The notes under the pieces were generated by a model. It saw nothing but the letters and a program-made list of their open reading frames with translations, ran no database searches and was not told where the DNA came from. A stretch of DNA of 64,000 bases from Anoplolepis gracilipes. Lineage: Eukaryota; Arthropoda; Insecta; Hymenoptera; Formicidae. The translations under genes and the position numbers were made by a program. This document shows positions 36,631 through 49,519 of the stretch, piece after piece. The stretch lies in assembly GCF_047496725.1 (NCBI RefSeq), contig NC_132980.1:11300572-11364571 (forward strand), written 5' to 3'. Position 1 is the stretch's first letter, and every line of letters begins with the position of its first letter.

Positions 36631-39600
36631 TCAGGACGAAACGTCCGTGTCCTGGTGTTCTTGTCCCGTTGTTTCCAACTGCGACAATGTTCTCTGCAAC
36701 TCCGCTCGTTCAGCCGGTTGTAATCTATGCGCAATTTCTAGAACCACGTCCAGTCTGATCTCCGGACATGTATCCAGAGCGTCCTTGATACGTGTCACCA
36801 CCGCGTCTCTCTTCACGCACGTTATATTACGCGACACGACACTATCGTCCGTTTTATGTTGTGCCTCTAACCAATAGGTCGCGGCTTCATCTTGATCCCA
36901 CAAATACGATTCCGTTGTTCCCTTGTCTTCGATGAACCAGCGTCGCAACATTGCGCCCACTTGCCTGACATCGAGACTCGGCTGCGTCGATAAGATCTGG
37001 TTCTTAATTTCCTCTTCCAGAAGCCTACGTCGTAATCGCCAATAAAATAATCCTCGCGCCTTCTTCCACGGTATTATCTCTTGAATTGTGTTCTTCTCTA
37101 ACATTCTTTCTGGCGTGTCGTGCAGGTCGGCGAAATAAATGGCGACTTGACGGTACATTGGCTCCAAAATTTTCTCGCGTTTACGAATCTGGGCTTCGAG
37201 CTCGATTCGTTCCTCCGCCGTATTTGCGGTTGATAATTTCTCCTAAAAAGATGCAGTACGCGTTATAAACGAATTGAGACTTGAAGCGATTTCATGCGAA
37301 ATCGTTGTATTTACCTTTAGCTTGCATATAACGGGATCGACTCTATGCATAGTTTTCACAATGTCCTTGTTTCGAAATTTAATCTCTACAATGCCGTCCG
37401 CTTCCAAGATGCCACCTCTGCTGGTATTGTCGGCAAACATCTCCATGTAACGAGGATTTATTGTAGGATCCACGACCGCCCAAGCACCACCTCTAAGCTC
37501 TCCATTCGGTGGAATATAAACGAATATTGGCTTGCAATATTGTCGCAGTCCGTCGACGATGTAGGCACCAAACTTGACAATTTGCTCGTACATATCTATA
37601 AGATAGAGAGAAAGAGCGAGAGATTATAAAATAACTGTAAAGATTAAGCAAACAACGATCGCGAAAGCTCACCCTTCATGCCTCCGGAAAAGCCTCTCCA
37701 GTTGGCAAAGATAAATAATGGCAGCTCCTCTCTTCCAAAATCTTGGATAGCTTGCGCAGTTTTATACGCGCTGTCCGGGAACCAAACCTGTCCCGCTTGA
37801 GACACGGTTTTAGCTTCGGAATCTAGATTGGCGGGATCAGCTGGCAAATGTAGCTCAACAGTTCTCGTTTCAACGGCAATAATACCGCACGGTATACCAC
37901 CGAGCCTGGCTCGTCCAGTCACCACCGTTTGCGCCCACGGTCTCATTATTTCCTATTCGTAAAAAAGAAAAGCAAGTTAACGATATGAAAATTTGTTGAA
38001 AAATGTGAGAGAAAAGAAAGCACTTACGTGCCAGGATCCTCGGTCGAAGAAACCGCTGTCCCAAGTATTCGATTCGGTGCAAAGTTTGCCTTCTAGCATC
38101 CATCTCGGATCGTAGGCCGTTTTTGTGGGCATATAAGCGATCTCTCGATCGAACGGGTCGGTGACGGGTAATAATATCGGTAACGGAGCACCTTTACTTC
38201 TGGGAAAGTAAGTGAGCCATTTCAAGGCGGTCGCCACTCCGTCCAAGTCCCGAGCGTCGGTCGCGTGAGACACTCCGTTGTTGTGCATAATCTGCGTACC
38301 GCCCAGCTGATTGTTGCTGGCATAAACCTCGCGGCCCAGTACAGTGTTCAAAGCACGATAACCGGTCAGAATAATGTGCGAGTTTTCAATCTGTATCACC
38401 CTCTGGCCGAGACGCACTAGATAAGTACCGATACCGATCGCGCGGCACGACACTATAGAGATTGTAATGATTTCGTCGTAGGCCCGTGACGTTTCGCCCG
38501 CAATTAGACCGGCGTGCTTGAGATTCTCCACTCCTAAGCCGTCGTCCTTGCCGATAATGTCCGTGATCCTGTAACGGGACTCACCCGCGGGATCCTCGAT
38601 CAATGAAGCCTTCACCGAGTTAAAGGATGCCAGACGTGCATAATCATCCGGCGTGAGATATATATATTTAAAACCTTTCTCCGGTTCGTTCTCGTCCTCC
38701 CATGCAATCCTGAAGACAGCCTTCACTTCCTCCGCGAGACCGATACGGGCACCAGAATTGGCCGAAAAATATATCCGAGGACATCCAAGCTGCCTCGCTC
38801 TCTCGGAGGCTCTGCAAAACAGTAAATCCTCGGGTATTCCGAACGAGCCTATTTGGCACGTGAGATCATTGGCGATGAGTATAACGTCTCGACCAAACGG
38901 GCATTCTGGAGTGTAGAGAATTAATCGCCACGCAATCATCCCAATGTCGTTCTCACCTGGCAGTCGCTTCTGCTCGACCAATTGTTCCCCATCTAATACT
39001 AATTCCACGACATCTATTACCGGATTAGGAATCGCGATTGGATTCTGATCATCGTTCAGTGGCCTCTCCTCCACGTATTTCTGCCACAGTTTCTCGACTT
39101 GTTGCCGAAACATGTCCGGCAAATCGTAGACGTAAGTCGAACCGGCGCTTTGTGCCTGGAACCTCTTTGCCTGGAGATAATCCTTGGCCAGATACGGCGT
39201 AGAGATCGGTAGTCCGTGCATAGGGCCCGGCCTCCAATTCGCTGCATTCGTCGCTGTCGGTGGATAAGACTCGAAACGAATGATACCCGTCTTTGGATCC
39301 GTGGCTTCCGTGTAAAGATGTAAATCAATGCTATATCCACTGTCGTTGGCAATACAGAGACGTACGTTGGAGGTCGGTTTCCCTGGCGCGGGCCGTATAG
39401 TCATCTTGATCTCGGCCTGTCGTACGTGCAGCTTCCACAATCTCGGTCCGTATCGCAACACCATACTAGTAACACTTTCTTCTATTCTACTCGGATCCAT
39501 AATGACCGTGGGGACGAAATTCAAGAAGATGTGATTGCACTCGGTGCGTTTCGCGAGAGGATGCGAGAACGCGACCTCCAATTCATCCATAGCCTCAAGC

Positions 39601-42600
39601 AGAACACGTTCGCCCTCGTTGTGAAGATAATCGAAGCTCGCCTCTTTCGTGATAAGATCAGAGTGCCGTATAATCGAACGAATGAAGAAACGATAATCGG
39701 TAACCTGCTGGCCCTTGGCGACCTTAGCTTGACCGAGATAGAGATGCATCTTTTGATTCGACGTCGGAAGCGCTTCGAGATCATACGTTCGCATACGATT
39801 CAATTCCAATTGGAAGGCGCAACCGGGCTCGAGATGCCGATAGATCCTGTCCTCGACGAAACCTTCTCGCTGACGGAAAGTGAAGAATTTGGGGAACTGT
39901 CTCTTCTTGAGCGCGGCGAACGTCACTCTACGGATGCCGCGGGATATTAGTTCGTCTTTATTGGTGGCACACCAATCTCCAAACATTCGGGCCATAGTGG
40001 CATCATCCTCGGTGCCGCTCTCTTTGACCGCGATACTCAATATATGAACCGGTTCGGTGGATTTGTCGTTTGGCACCGCTGTCGCGGACGACGACATTCC
40101 ATCCGCCGCCATGCTTAAGGACACGTTGATGGACGTGCTGTGTCGCGACTCGCTACCGGCAGCGTCTACTGCCTCCAACAATTTTGCAGAAACTATCGGT
40201 GTAGGGCTCGATAGATCGTCCAACAAATCCAAGATCTCGTCCGCGTATTGGCTAAATTGCTCGAGATCTTGGAAAGCTACCATCGCGCCCGCTCTATAAT
40301 CTACCAAGGATTGATTCTGACGATTCGGATGATTGCTAGGTAAAACGAATTGGAAGTATACCAGTGGAATTTCGCCGGATAGCTCCAAGTGTTGCAAACA
40401 CGTGAGATCATAACTGATGTAAGCCCGTCGTACGTAGACCTCCAAGGCGGCGTTACACACCGCGCGATTAGTATGATAAAAGAAGTCATGAAGAATATCA
40501 AAGATGGATGTTTCGGAAAGAATGAGCTTTTGCAAGTTCTCCGGATGGAAGTCGTGTCCGTACATATCCACCGCTGAAAGAAATATCGATTCCATCTGAT
40601 TGTGTCTGAGTTCGTAGGCGGGTTGATGGGCGGCAATCAACACTTGTCTGGCTCTCAGTGCGACGCGACTGTGTTCCGTGCGATTCAGACTAGTCAGTTC
40701 GGTCAACGTGTTTGAGAGTTCATCGGTAAGACCGGGTTCGTTGGCCCACAGATGATCAATCAGCATAGTGACTAAGACGTTCTTCTTCGTTACTTGATTA
40801 TGACTAAAAATCATACCCGTAACGGTCGCTACATCATCCTTGTACTTTTCTATTAGCGCGGAAACGCATTTGTCATAATGACCCTGCTGGAACTGGCTCT
40901 CGACCGTGTAATACTGTCGCAATAGTTCATGCACGGCGGTCTTCATTCGACCACGTATACCATTTCGATATCTCTGTACTAATTGTACGATAGCTTGGGT
41001 CGTCAAAAAGAATACATCGCGATCAGCTCTCTTGGACAGAGTCGCCGCGTGTCCGTCGATTACGGCGGCAATCTGTTGACTGGGAAATTGGGCTAAGATT
41101 GACGTGATGTTTCGCTCATATAACGACATCAATTTGCGAATCTTCTTCTCCACCGAGATCGGAATTCTGCCGGATATCGTAGCGATTACCTCCTGCAGTT
41201 CCAGTAACGGTAAATTGGGATCACGCAATGAACACATGAATTTCTCGATTAGTTCCCGTAAACGTGGTAAATGATACGGATCCGGCAGACAGTATCCGGC
41301 CAAGGTATTTTCCAAAGCGTTTCGGTACTTGGCGTGCAGGTGGTTCAATTTTTCCGGTACAGCGAGCGCTGCTGCCGCTGGGAACTGTCCCGTGTACTCT
41401 TGCGCTTTCGTCACCAGTGATGGATCATCCAGTTCGAGATGCGCGATTAGGGTACCGGCTTCCAATATAGCGCCAGGTCGTTTCACATAAAAGACGCTAC
41501 CTGCTTCGCTGGCAGTGACGGTCATAATCATTTTCATCACCTCAATTTCGGCGTATGCCTGACCGGTGCCCACATGACCGCCGTCCTCGACCAAAAAATT
41601 AATTAGCTTGCCAGCGGACGGTGATCTTAGTAAGGATGGGTCGTTGTCCTTTTCAAAGACGCATGTCTGATTTCCCAACATTATTCTATAACGATCTACT
41701 TCCTCCCGCATGTAAGTCGTGAGGCTCGCACCGTCCAGTGAAACCAGCAAACCTCCGTCCGACAGCCGATGTACTTCTAACTCTTTGTAAGAACCGTTCA
41801 TCACGAGGAAATAGTTATTAGGACCGGATTTGGCAGCTTGTACTTTGTACTTGTATCCATCGTTAATAAGCTCTACCTGTAACATGTAGGATATGTACTT
41901 TCTGGAAAAACATGGAAAATCTGGAATTCTCGGAGAATTTTTTTGTACCTGAAGAAATCAGGAAATAATAAAATTTTATGAAATTTTATTATTTCCTGAT
42001 TTATTAAGACTCGGGGAATTTTTTAAAAATTCTCTCTTTGATAATTTTATTCCGATACTATAAAAAAAGAAAGAAAAAAAAAACGCAAAAGTACAACCTA
42101 AACAAGATTACATTCGAAAAAGTTGTTGTTGTGTATTATTTGATCAACGTCGAAAAGGAACTTACATCGACAACGTTATCTAAATCATTGCTAGCTTGTA
42201 TTTGGCCTTTTTCTAAAGCTGTCTGAAATCCGGTGAAAGCGGCTGTGATTGTTCTATCGGCGATATGAAGCGCTCCGCAGGTGACAGCCAATAAGACATC
42301 CGGCTTATCACTGCGGACACGTTCCGCAATCAGCAAATCGAGCCAAGCAGTGTCTATATTATTCTGTTGAAAGGATTCCGTTTCCAGAAGGGTAATGAGA
42401 TACTCGACCGTGGTCCTAAAATCGCCCCTGATACTTAATTCTTTCAGAGCTATGACTAAATTTTCTCTAGCCTGATTGCGGTCTTCACCCCATGAGAAGC
42501 AATGACCGAATTGCGAGTCAGCGAACTCGTGAAGTCCTCCCGAAGCGCCGACCGAGAAATAGCCCCATACATTCTTGGATGATCGAAAATTCAACTCCTG

Positions 42601-43877
42601 CACCGTGCCGGAACTCGGTTTAAAGCCTAAAAAAATAATCCAAGTTATAATTTATATACAGAATTCATATACGCCAAGTAAAGAAGAAGTGATTTTACCT
42701 TCGTCAGGATTTTCACTGGTAATTCTAGCTGCGATAACGTGACCCCATGGTTGAGGCTTATGACGTGGTTGATCAAAATCGATCGGGTTGTCGCCCCAGG
42801 GGCTTTCACCGTATAAAAGACGTATATCTTTGATGTGGTGTAACGGCAAACCCATCGCTATTTGTAACTGGGCCGCTGGTAAGTTTACATCCGAAACCAT
42901 CTCGGTGCAAGGATGTTCCACTTGAAGACGCGGATTCAACTCCAAGAAATAATATCTGCCAGCCGTGTCGTATAGATACTCTACGGTACCGGCACTAACA
43001 TATCCTACCATTTTTGCTAGTCTCACAGCCGCCTGTAGTTCAAACATATCAATAAATAGCGTAATGGATAAAAATGCCTTAATTAATGCCAAGGTTATAA
43101 TTAACGACATTTATTTACCTTTTCCATTTCTTCAAAAACTTCTGGCTTAGCGATCACAGCCGGTGCTTCCTCGATAATTTTTTGATGCCTCCTTTGGATC
43201 GAGCAATCGCGTCCAAACAATGATATCGCGTTGCCATAATTATCGGCTAGTAATTGCACTTCTAAGTGACGAGCGCATTTGGCCAGTTTCATAATAAATA
43301 TTGGCGAACCGGGTATTTCAGTCTGCACTTGTCTAAAAATATTAGAAATCTTTGCAATAAAAACAAATGTAAAAAAAAAAAAAAAAATTCTTTTCTGTGG
43401 CGACTTTGACGTTTACCTGAATAAGGCGGGTAACTCCTCGGCATTTTCAACTTTTCTGATCCCTTTACCGCCGCCACCTTCGCTCGCCTTCACCATGATC
43501 GGGAAGCCGATCTTGTTGGCCGCCGCCAGACACTCTTCCACAGTGGCCACGCATCCCTTCTTAAAAAGTTCTGACGATATTTTAATTTTTTTCCCGCTGT
43601 AATGCGCTGTCAATTCCGATCCTGACCAAGGAAGAGTCGGCACGTCCGCAGTTTGAGCGACTATGCTGGACGCGATTTTGTCACCTAAAGCCCACATGGC
43701 CCTCTCGGATGGTCCTGTCAAGGAAATGTGAGAGAGTGTAAATGCACACCGGCATAAAATTAAGCGTAAACGTGTGTGTACGAGTGTATTAAAAGTTTTG
43801 CAGGAAATTTGCCAACGGACCGCGCGACTTATCGGTCTTATAGATTTTTTTGTACAATATATATTCAAAACAGCCAA

Positions 43878-43935
<58 letters not shown>

Positions 43936-46900
43936 GCGGTTGTATTTTTTTTCATTAAAATCTGATTTGTTGTATCTTTTTTTTATACCAATAAAGCAGA
44001 TGTTATTTTTGTGGAGCAGTTCCGGAAGTTTCGGATTTTCCGAAGCGTGACCCCATCCGGCCCAAACTGCATGGACCTGAGTACGTATCGCGATATCAAC
44101 GATTAGTTCCACGTTAGCGTAATTGTTGTTGTTGGTCCCACCCGGTACTGGCACGTACTGGTCTGCCATTTTAATGTACTCCGCGTTTGCCTTGAGATCT
44201 TCCGGGGTGACCATCACCACGAAACGCACAGCCCTCTCGTTCTTAAACATCTCGTATGACCAGCGTCGAACCGATCGCATGCATTTAACCGCCGCGATGC
44301 CATTGTTGGCGATCAGCACCTGGAAACAATCCAATGTAAAGATCCAAGGTAGCAGGCGTCGATGCTTGACAGTTTTGCTCGCGTTTTAAAGCCCACTCAT
44401 TATTTTAGAATGTACGTTTTTTTTTTTTTTTTACCTTGTTGATAACCCTGGTGCCTCCGAAACGATGGACAAACTCTTCGGGAGTCGCAACAGTGAAGTC
44501 TTTCTCTTGGAGTCGATTTTGCGCCTGAATCATCACCGTACCCTGCGACATGCTGGGCCTGTCAAATCACATATCTTTGTATAAGCATGCGTTTATTATA
44601 TATTATCGTAATTCTTTTAAATTATATGTATGGTAAACAGAATATATTTATATTTTATACAGGTATATAAATATTCTATTCAAAATATATGAATATACAG
44701 ATGTATAAATCTAAAATAGAATATTATATACATATATATTCTTATCGCAAAATTTCATAAATAAGTATCAGTCAGTTATACTGCATTCATTACGAGGAAA
44801 AACATTTCATATTGTCAAAAGAATATGACGTAAAGTATGTCGATCGATCGCTTGTTTTTCTTTTTTTTTTTTTTTTTTTTTATACCAGTTGAGTCAATTC
44901 GATTAATAATTATCTGGCGATTATTTTTCTCGCAGCATTGATTAAAATTTCCTTTTTTCCGAGACACGCTTGTCGGCCTATGAAGCTTGTTCATATACAT
45001 CCGGAAAGTAAAATGTGATTACGTTATTACTACAGTTGACAGATGAGTCGCTTTCTCGTCCGTAGTATTTTCCACGTCGAACCCGTCGTTCTTCGTGCAT
45101 TTGCCGCTCATGTTCGTGTCCGTTTTAGATCCCGCGCGCATCAACAGATTATCCGAGCTCTTCCAATTTTTATCCTTCTCCGTATTTTGCGCCAACACAA
45201 ATCTCTTCATCCGCTTCATCGCGACTCTCAAAAATCAAAACTGCTCCAAATATTCAACATCTAAATAGAATAAACTAGGGTATGATGACCATAGGCTGCA
45301 ATTTTTTCAAGAATCGTTACCTAGTGCGCTTTTTTAGTCATTATCAAAGATAATCGATATTTACAGTAGTTTACATGCATACATTACTCGAAATAACGAT
45401 ATTGTGAATCCTCTGTGTCATATTTTTACTTTTGACTACCTGCAAAGTTTTTCATTTGTCCTCTAAAAACTCTTACAATATCGAATAAATTACAGTTAAG
45501 CTATCGTAATCGACGTTAGACATATTATAAAGATATATAAATTGTTATATGACCTATGATTTTTATTTTCGTTTTTACCATTTTTTTATAAATACTATGG
45601 CCATCTTTTCCTTAAAAGTTGGGTAAGATATTTTGATAATATAAAATTTCTATGAAATATTTTCCTTTTAATTTCGATAATATTACGTAATTTAAGCTTC
45701 AGGGAAGATAATATGCCAAACACTATTAAAAAATAAAGATATGTTTTTTGCATTTTAAAAAACTATGGCCATCTTATCCGAGTTTACCCTATAGGCGGAT
45801 ATTAAGAAACATGTGTGAAATCCAGGATAATAACCGGATGCTTGACAAATCATTCGCGCAATAAAATCAGCAAGGGATCAACTTGATTTTGCTTTTCGCT
45901 TGTGAATAATGCAAATGATGCGACAAAGACAGGAAAATATAAAAAAATGTTTCTTTTTAAAGTTGCAGTCAGTAGTCAGTACAACCTTGAGATATACATA
46001 TAAATGATCACGCAAACTATCTTGAATTTTACATGTGTTCTTACATATACATATTATAATCATATTATCTTTATGCCATCGTAAAAACATTACCACGTTA
46101 GTCGTCAATTACATCGCAATATTTTTCATTCTATAATTAATAATATAGACAAAAAAGGATATAGTGAGAAAAAATTAAAAATCATGTAAAATTGGCAAAA
46201 AGGAGCTGTGCATGATGAGATAAGCAAAATGAGGTTTTTTCCGTAGAAGTGATAATTTATGATTTTTCGTTTAATACGAGACGTCAGTCTTGCACACGTC
46301 AATAAGTACCTGTTATCGTTTAGTTATCACGAAAACTTTTACGCGATACATGTACAGGCTTTATGCGCTCTCTGAATTGCAAAATTCTATTTACCACTGA
46401 AAAATGAAACAAAAAAGAAAACGATAGAACGAAACGAACGAATACGTAATACACTTATCGTAGTGTAGACCGTCTTGGTAGAAAGGCGAACGTTTACTGA
46501 CAAGTACAAGTTTCTCTATCCGATTGACTATTCATTGCTTAATACCGCAAGAATTCCCCTACCTTCTTTATGATATTTATGAAAAAACGTATGATACATT
46601 TATAATAATTAATAACGTTTTTTTATTAGAGCTTAGAGCTAAGAGGAATAATATGTCAATTGGTTTTCCTTTTTTAATCTCGTTATTGTAATTATTGCGT
46701 GACGTAATAGAAAAAATAAACACGTATACAGGGTGCTCCGAAATGACCGGTAAATATTTTAATGGTAGGTTCTTTACGTTTTAGAACGAAAAGTTTAATA
46801 CAAAAATGTACATACACCCTGTATATATGTTCTCTTCCGATATATTTGCGAAACTTATTCTTTTCTCATTAATTATATCGTATATATAATTTAATCTAAA

Positions 46901-49042
46901 ATATAGAATGTGAAAATTTAAATATATGGAAATATGAGAAGAAACAGTTCAAAAAGTTAAATATTAATACAATTTTTTAATCGTGATTTAAATTTTTTTC
47001 GAGATTTATCGAAATGTCACTGTGATGATATTTTATTTTAAATGAAAGAACTGATTTTTTTTAATTGATTTTTTTCAAATTATAGGTAATTATAGGAAAT
47101 TGTCAAGATACTTGGATAAGACAAAAAGTTAATTTATAAGAAATACCCGATACATACTTTGGAATTATGATATAACGATATTTCGAAATATGATTGCATA
47201 CTTTCTTGTCGAAGCAATTCTGCAAATCATGTGTCAAAAATGATTACATCTAGTTAATGCATTAGAGATTCATGAATTTAATATTGCGCAAAAAATTTTT
47301 AGTTTTTAAAATTATTCATGATTTTGACCTCTCTAAAAAAGATTTACTCGTGTTATTACTCTGAATCAAAATTTGTAATTTAATTTTTGTGTGTAGTCAC
47401 TAATGAAACAGTTAGTTTGATAATATTAACAATAATAAGATAATATTTTTAAATTATATCCACACACACACACACACACACATAAAATAAATATTTATTT
47501 TAATGCTACCAAATGTATTAATTTTTGTCACGGATAATTCATAGTTGTCTCTTGATATTTCATTTATTAAATGTCATAAATAGAGTTTCGTATCGCGCAA
47601 AATAATAAAATAATACGTGAAAAAATGTTGCATAACAACACGTGTATCGATATGATGCGTGATGTAATATTTCAAAAGTTGCTTATCAAGCTTTTTCGCG
47701 CATATACACAAATCAAAAAGCTATCGTCATCAATTATATGTTAAAACAGAATTTGTGAAGGTTAAAATTATTTTTATCAGAATCTTCAAATTATTCTCTC
47801 GTACGATTGCCACATTACGCGTATTCATGCTAAAGCAACAATGAATAAAGATTACGAATTCGTAAACTATGGTTACACTTTCGTGCTCAGGAAGACTCGA
47901 AGCGTGAAATGTATATGCGTATGTTACGTATTATTTTCTTCATTCGCGATATCTCTCGATATTTATGAAAAAAGAAGGAAATGACACAATTTTTCGATTC
48001 GACATATTTTTCATTTTTAAAAGCTGCTTTTTTTAACGAAAAATTATGGATATCATGTTCGATTTACCTTATTTATGGACTTGCGTAATTATAGTAAAAA
48101 AAAAAAAAAAAAAAAATGAAAAAAAAGAAAAGAAGAGAAAATCATCTTTTTCGTTTCGCGCGTTATCAGCTCTTTCGGAGTATCTCGCGCTCAAAAAAAT
48201 GATCTTGCAACGTGAAGAAAAATCTTTTAGATGTAAAAAAATGAACTGAAACAGATAAATTATTAGCAACGACTGTGATACTGCATATATTTTGCACTTG
48301 ATCAATTTAAATGACAGACAGAATTTATATCAGTACTATTAGTATAATTTAGACAGAACATTTTTCTGTGGTGTCTATCTTGTTAAAGATAATTATATTT
48401 GTGATTAATATTTTTGGCAATGGAGTCTAAATTTTCTAGAAGTATTGCTAGAATATTGCTGTTATAAATTCTATATGTGACAAACAATTTTTTAGCAGAT
48501 ACAAAAAGTAGCGATAAATTTTAATCGAGACATTTAGAAATCTATCTACATTAGCAAAATATTTTTCTTTTAGCGCGTGATACGATAATCACTGCAAGAT
48601 CGAATTCGCAGCGCATTCGTAAAAGAAAAAATATAATGGAAAAATATAAAAATTTTAGATAAATTTTCCGCGATTTATCTAAAACGTGAATGCAATAACG
48701 ACCTTGAGAGGACACGTGGTGCTACGTTTGTGAATTTGAAAAAAAAAAAATTTGTTTTTCTTAACTCCGAATAGAACGTATATAACAGCCTGAATATTCA
48801 AACGTTTAGTGTCACAAGGTCTCAGAGGTGAAAAAGATTAAAGTGCCAAAGAGAGAGAATATACGTCCAAGTCGTTCTTTTCTTCCTCGTCCATTCCTTT
48901 CCCCACCTCTCCCACCGCATAATTGATTCATAAATATAGTGTTATTTACGCTGCGTGTTGCGTAAGAAAGCGTTGCGTAAAAAAGTTACGAATTTTCGAC
49001 TACATCACCCCGATACTTGAGGTTTCATCTAGATAGTCGAAA

Positions 49043-49115
<73 letters not shown>

Positions 49116-49519
49116 TGTATATATACGATGAGACATTTGTAACAAAGTCCCGTCTTGCGAAGTAGAGGGAATCCTTCTTCGGAGAATCCACTTGTTATTA
49201 TATAGAAACACAATCACCTGAGACGCTTACGGCGCTCTACCAGTCCTGGGGTGACATTGGTTTGCACCAGCAGATGGGTGCTATCGCTCCCCATGCTCGG
49301 GAAGCTATCTTCGATCTCCTGTACCTCGCTAGGATCGGGATCGGGATCGGGGTCGGGCTCCCCGACGACAAAGCTCACCGGTGCCTCCGACATCTTTCTC
49401 GCGCGAATGGACCCCGGGGAAGGAGCGACACAGTCGATGATCTCCTGACTGGAATCTCCCGTCGAAGAATCGGACTCCGTTTCCTCCGCGACGTTACCTT
49501 CAAAACACACAATCGCCAT
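36631..49519 (-). CDS. ACC: acetyl-CoA carboxylase (multidomain, biotin-dependent)
   Basis: Carboxylates acetyl-CoA to malonyl-CoA, the committed step of fatty-acid synthesis. Exons (minus): 49519-49218, 44558-44435, 44319-43989, 43714-43417, 43332-43119, 43032-42699, 42626-42166, 41876-38028, 37952-37673, 37595-37315, 37242-36631. They join in frame to 2361 residues, typical for animal ACC. Order: acidic N-terminus with a PDPDPDPDP run; an AMPK-type site LRPSMSQGTV (Ser105, Arg at -4) spanning the first splice junction; biotin carboxylase (VLIANNGIAAVK, GWGHASENPKLPE, KASEGGGGKGIRKV, ELNPRLQVEHPCTE); biotin carrier with EVMKM (Lys803); ACC central domain; and carboxyltransferase (IYFSANSGARIGLAEEV, NNGVSHATDARD, FANWRGFSGGM). 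The eighth exon is 3849 bp. The 4.7-kb first intron holds several repeats. The start is the first ATG (49519) in a frame that opens further upstream, so the N-terminus could be longer, or could begin at the later MSEAPV. Confidence 0.96.
43884..43932. repeat. (GA)n microsatellite in an ACC intron
   Basis: An uninterrupted purine AG run 56 bp downstream (gene sense) of the exon 44319-43989 donor. Confidence 0.95.
45023..45231 (-). CDS. possible alternative first exon of ACC
   Basis: A 70-codon minus-strand frame in the large first ACC intron with gene-like codon use: Lys/Asp/Asn-rich, including TEKDKNWKSSDNLL and KNDGFDVENTTDEK. A donor AC/GTAATC at 45023 leaves phase 2, exactly the phase needed to join the exon at 44558. 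That would give THLSTVVIT followed by PSMSQGTV and replace the Arg at -4 of the AMPK site. ACC genes are known to use alternative 5' exons. No transcript evidence is available here, and the donor is not strong. Confidence 0.3.
45266..45791. mobile_element. MITE, TAGGGTAAAC family, copy D, in ACC intron 1
   Basis: The left end is degenerate (TAGAATAAACTAGGGTATG) and the right end is GAGTTTACCCTA at 45791. It has the family's shared blocks (GACGTTAGACATATTATAAA, CGATAATATTACGTAATTTA, CAGGGAAGATAATATGCC) in single-copy order. Non-coding. Confidence 0.85.
46727..46823. mobile_element. 97-bp mini-element with CAGGGTG ends
   Basis: TACAGGGTGCTCCGAAATGA at the left and ACATACACCCTGTA at the right, with TA borders. 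It shares only the terminal CAGGGTG with the larger CAGGGTGTCC family, so it may be another family with the same transposase-recognised tip. It lies in ACC intron 1. Confidence 0.6.
48186..48577. mobile_element. dispersed repeat of about 395 bp, copy 2, in ACC intron 1
   Basis: It aligns with 31789-32183 over its whole length. It begins CGCGCTCAAAAAAATGATC and ends with the rough inverse, ATATTTTTCTTTTAGCGCG. No coding capacity. Confidence 0.8.
49048..49109. repeat. (TA)n microsatellite near the ACC first exon
   Basis: About 31 uninterrupted TA units, 110 bp past the donor of the first ACC coding exon. Confidence 0.95.
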
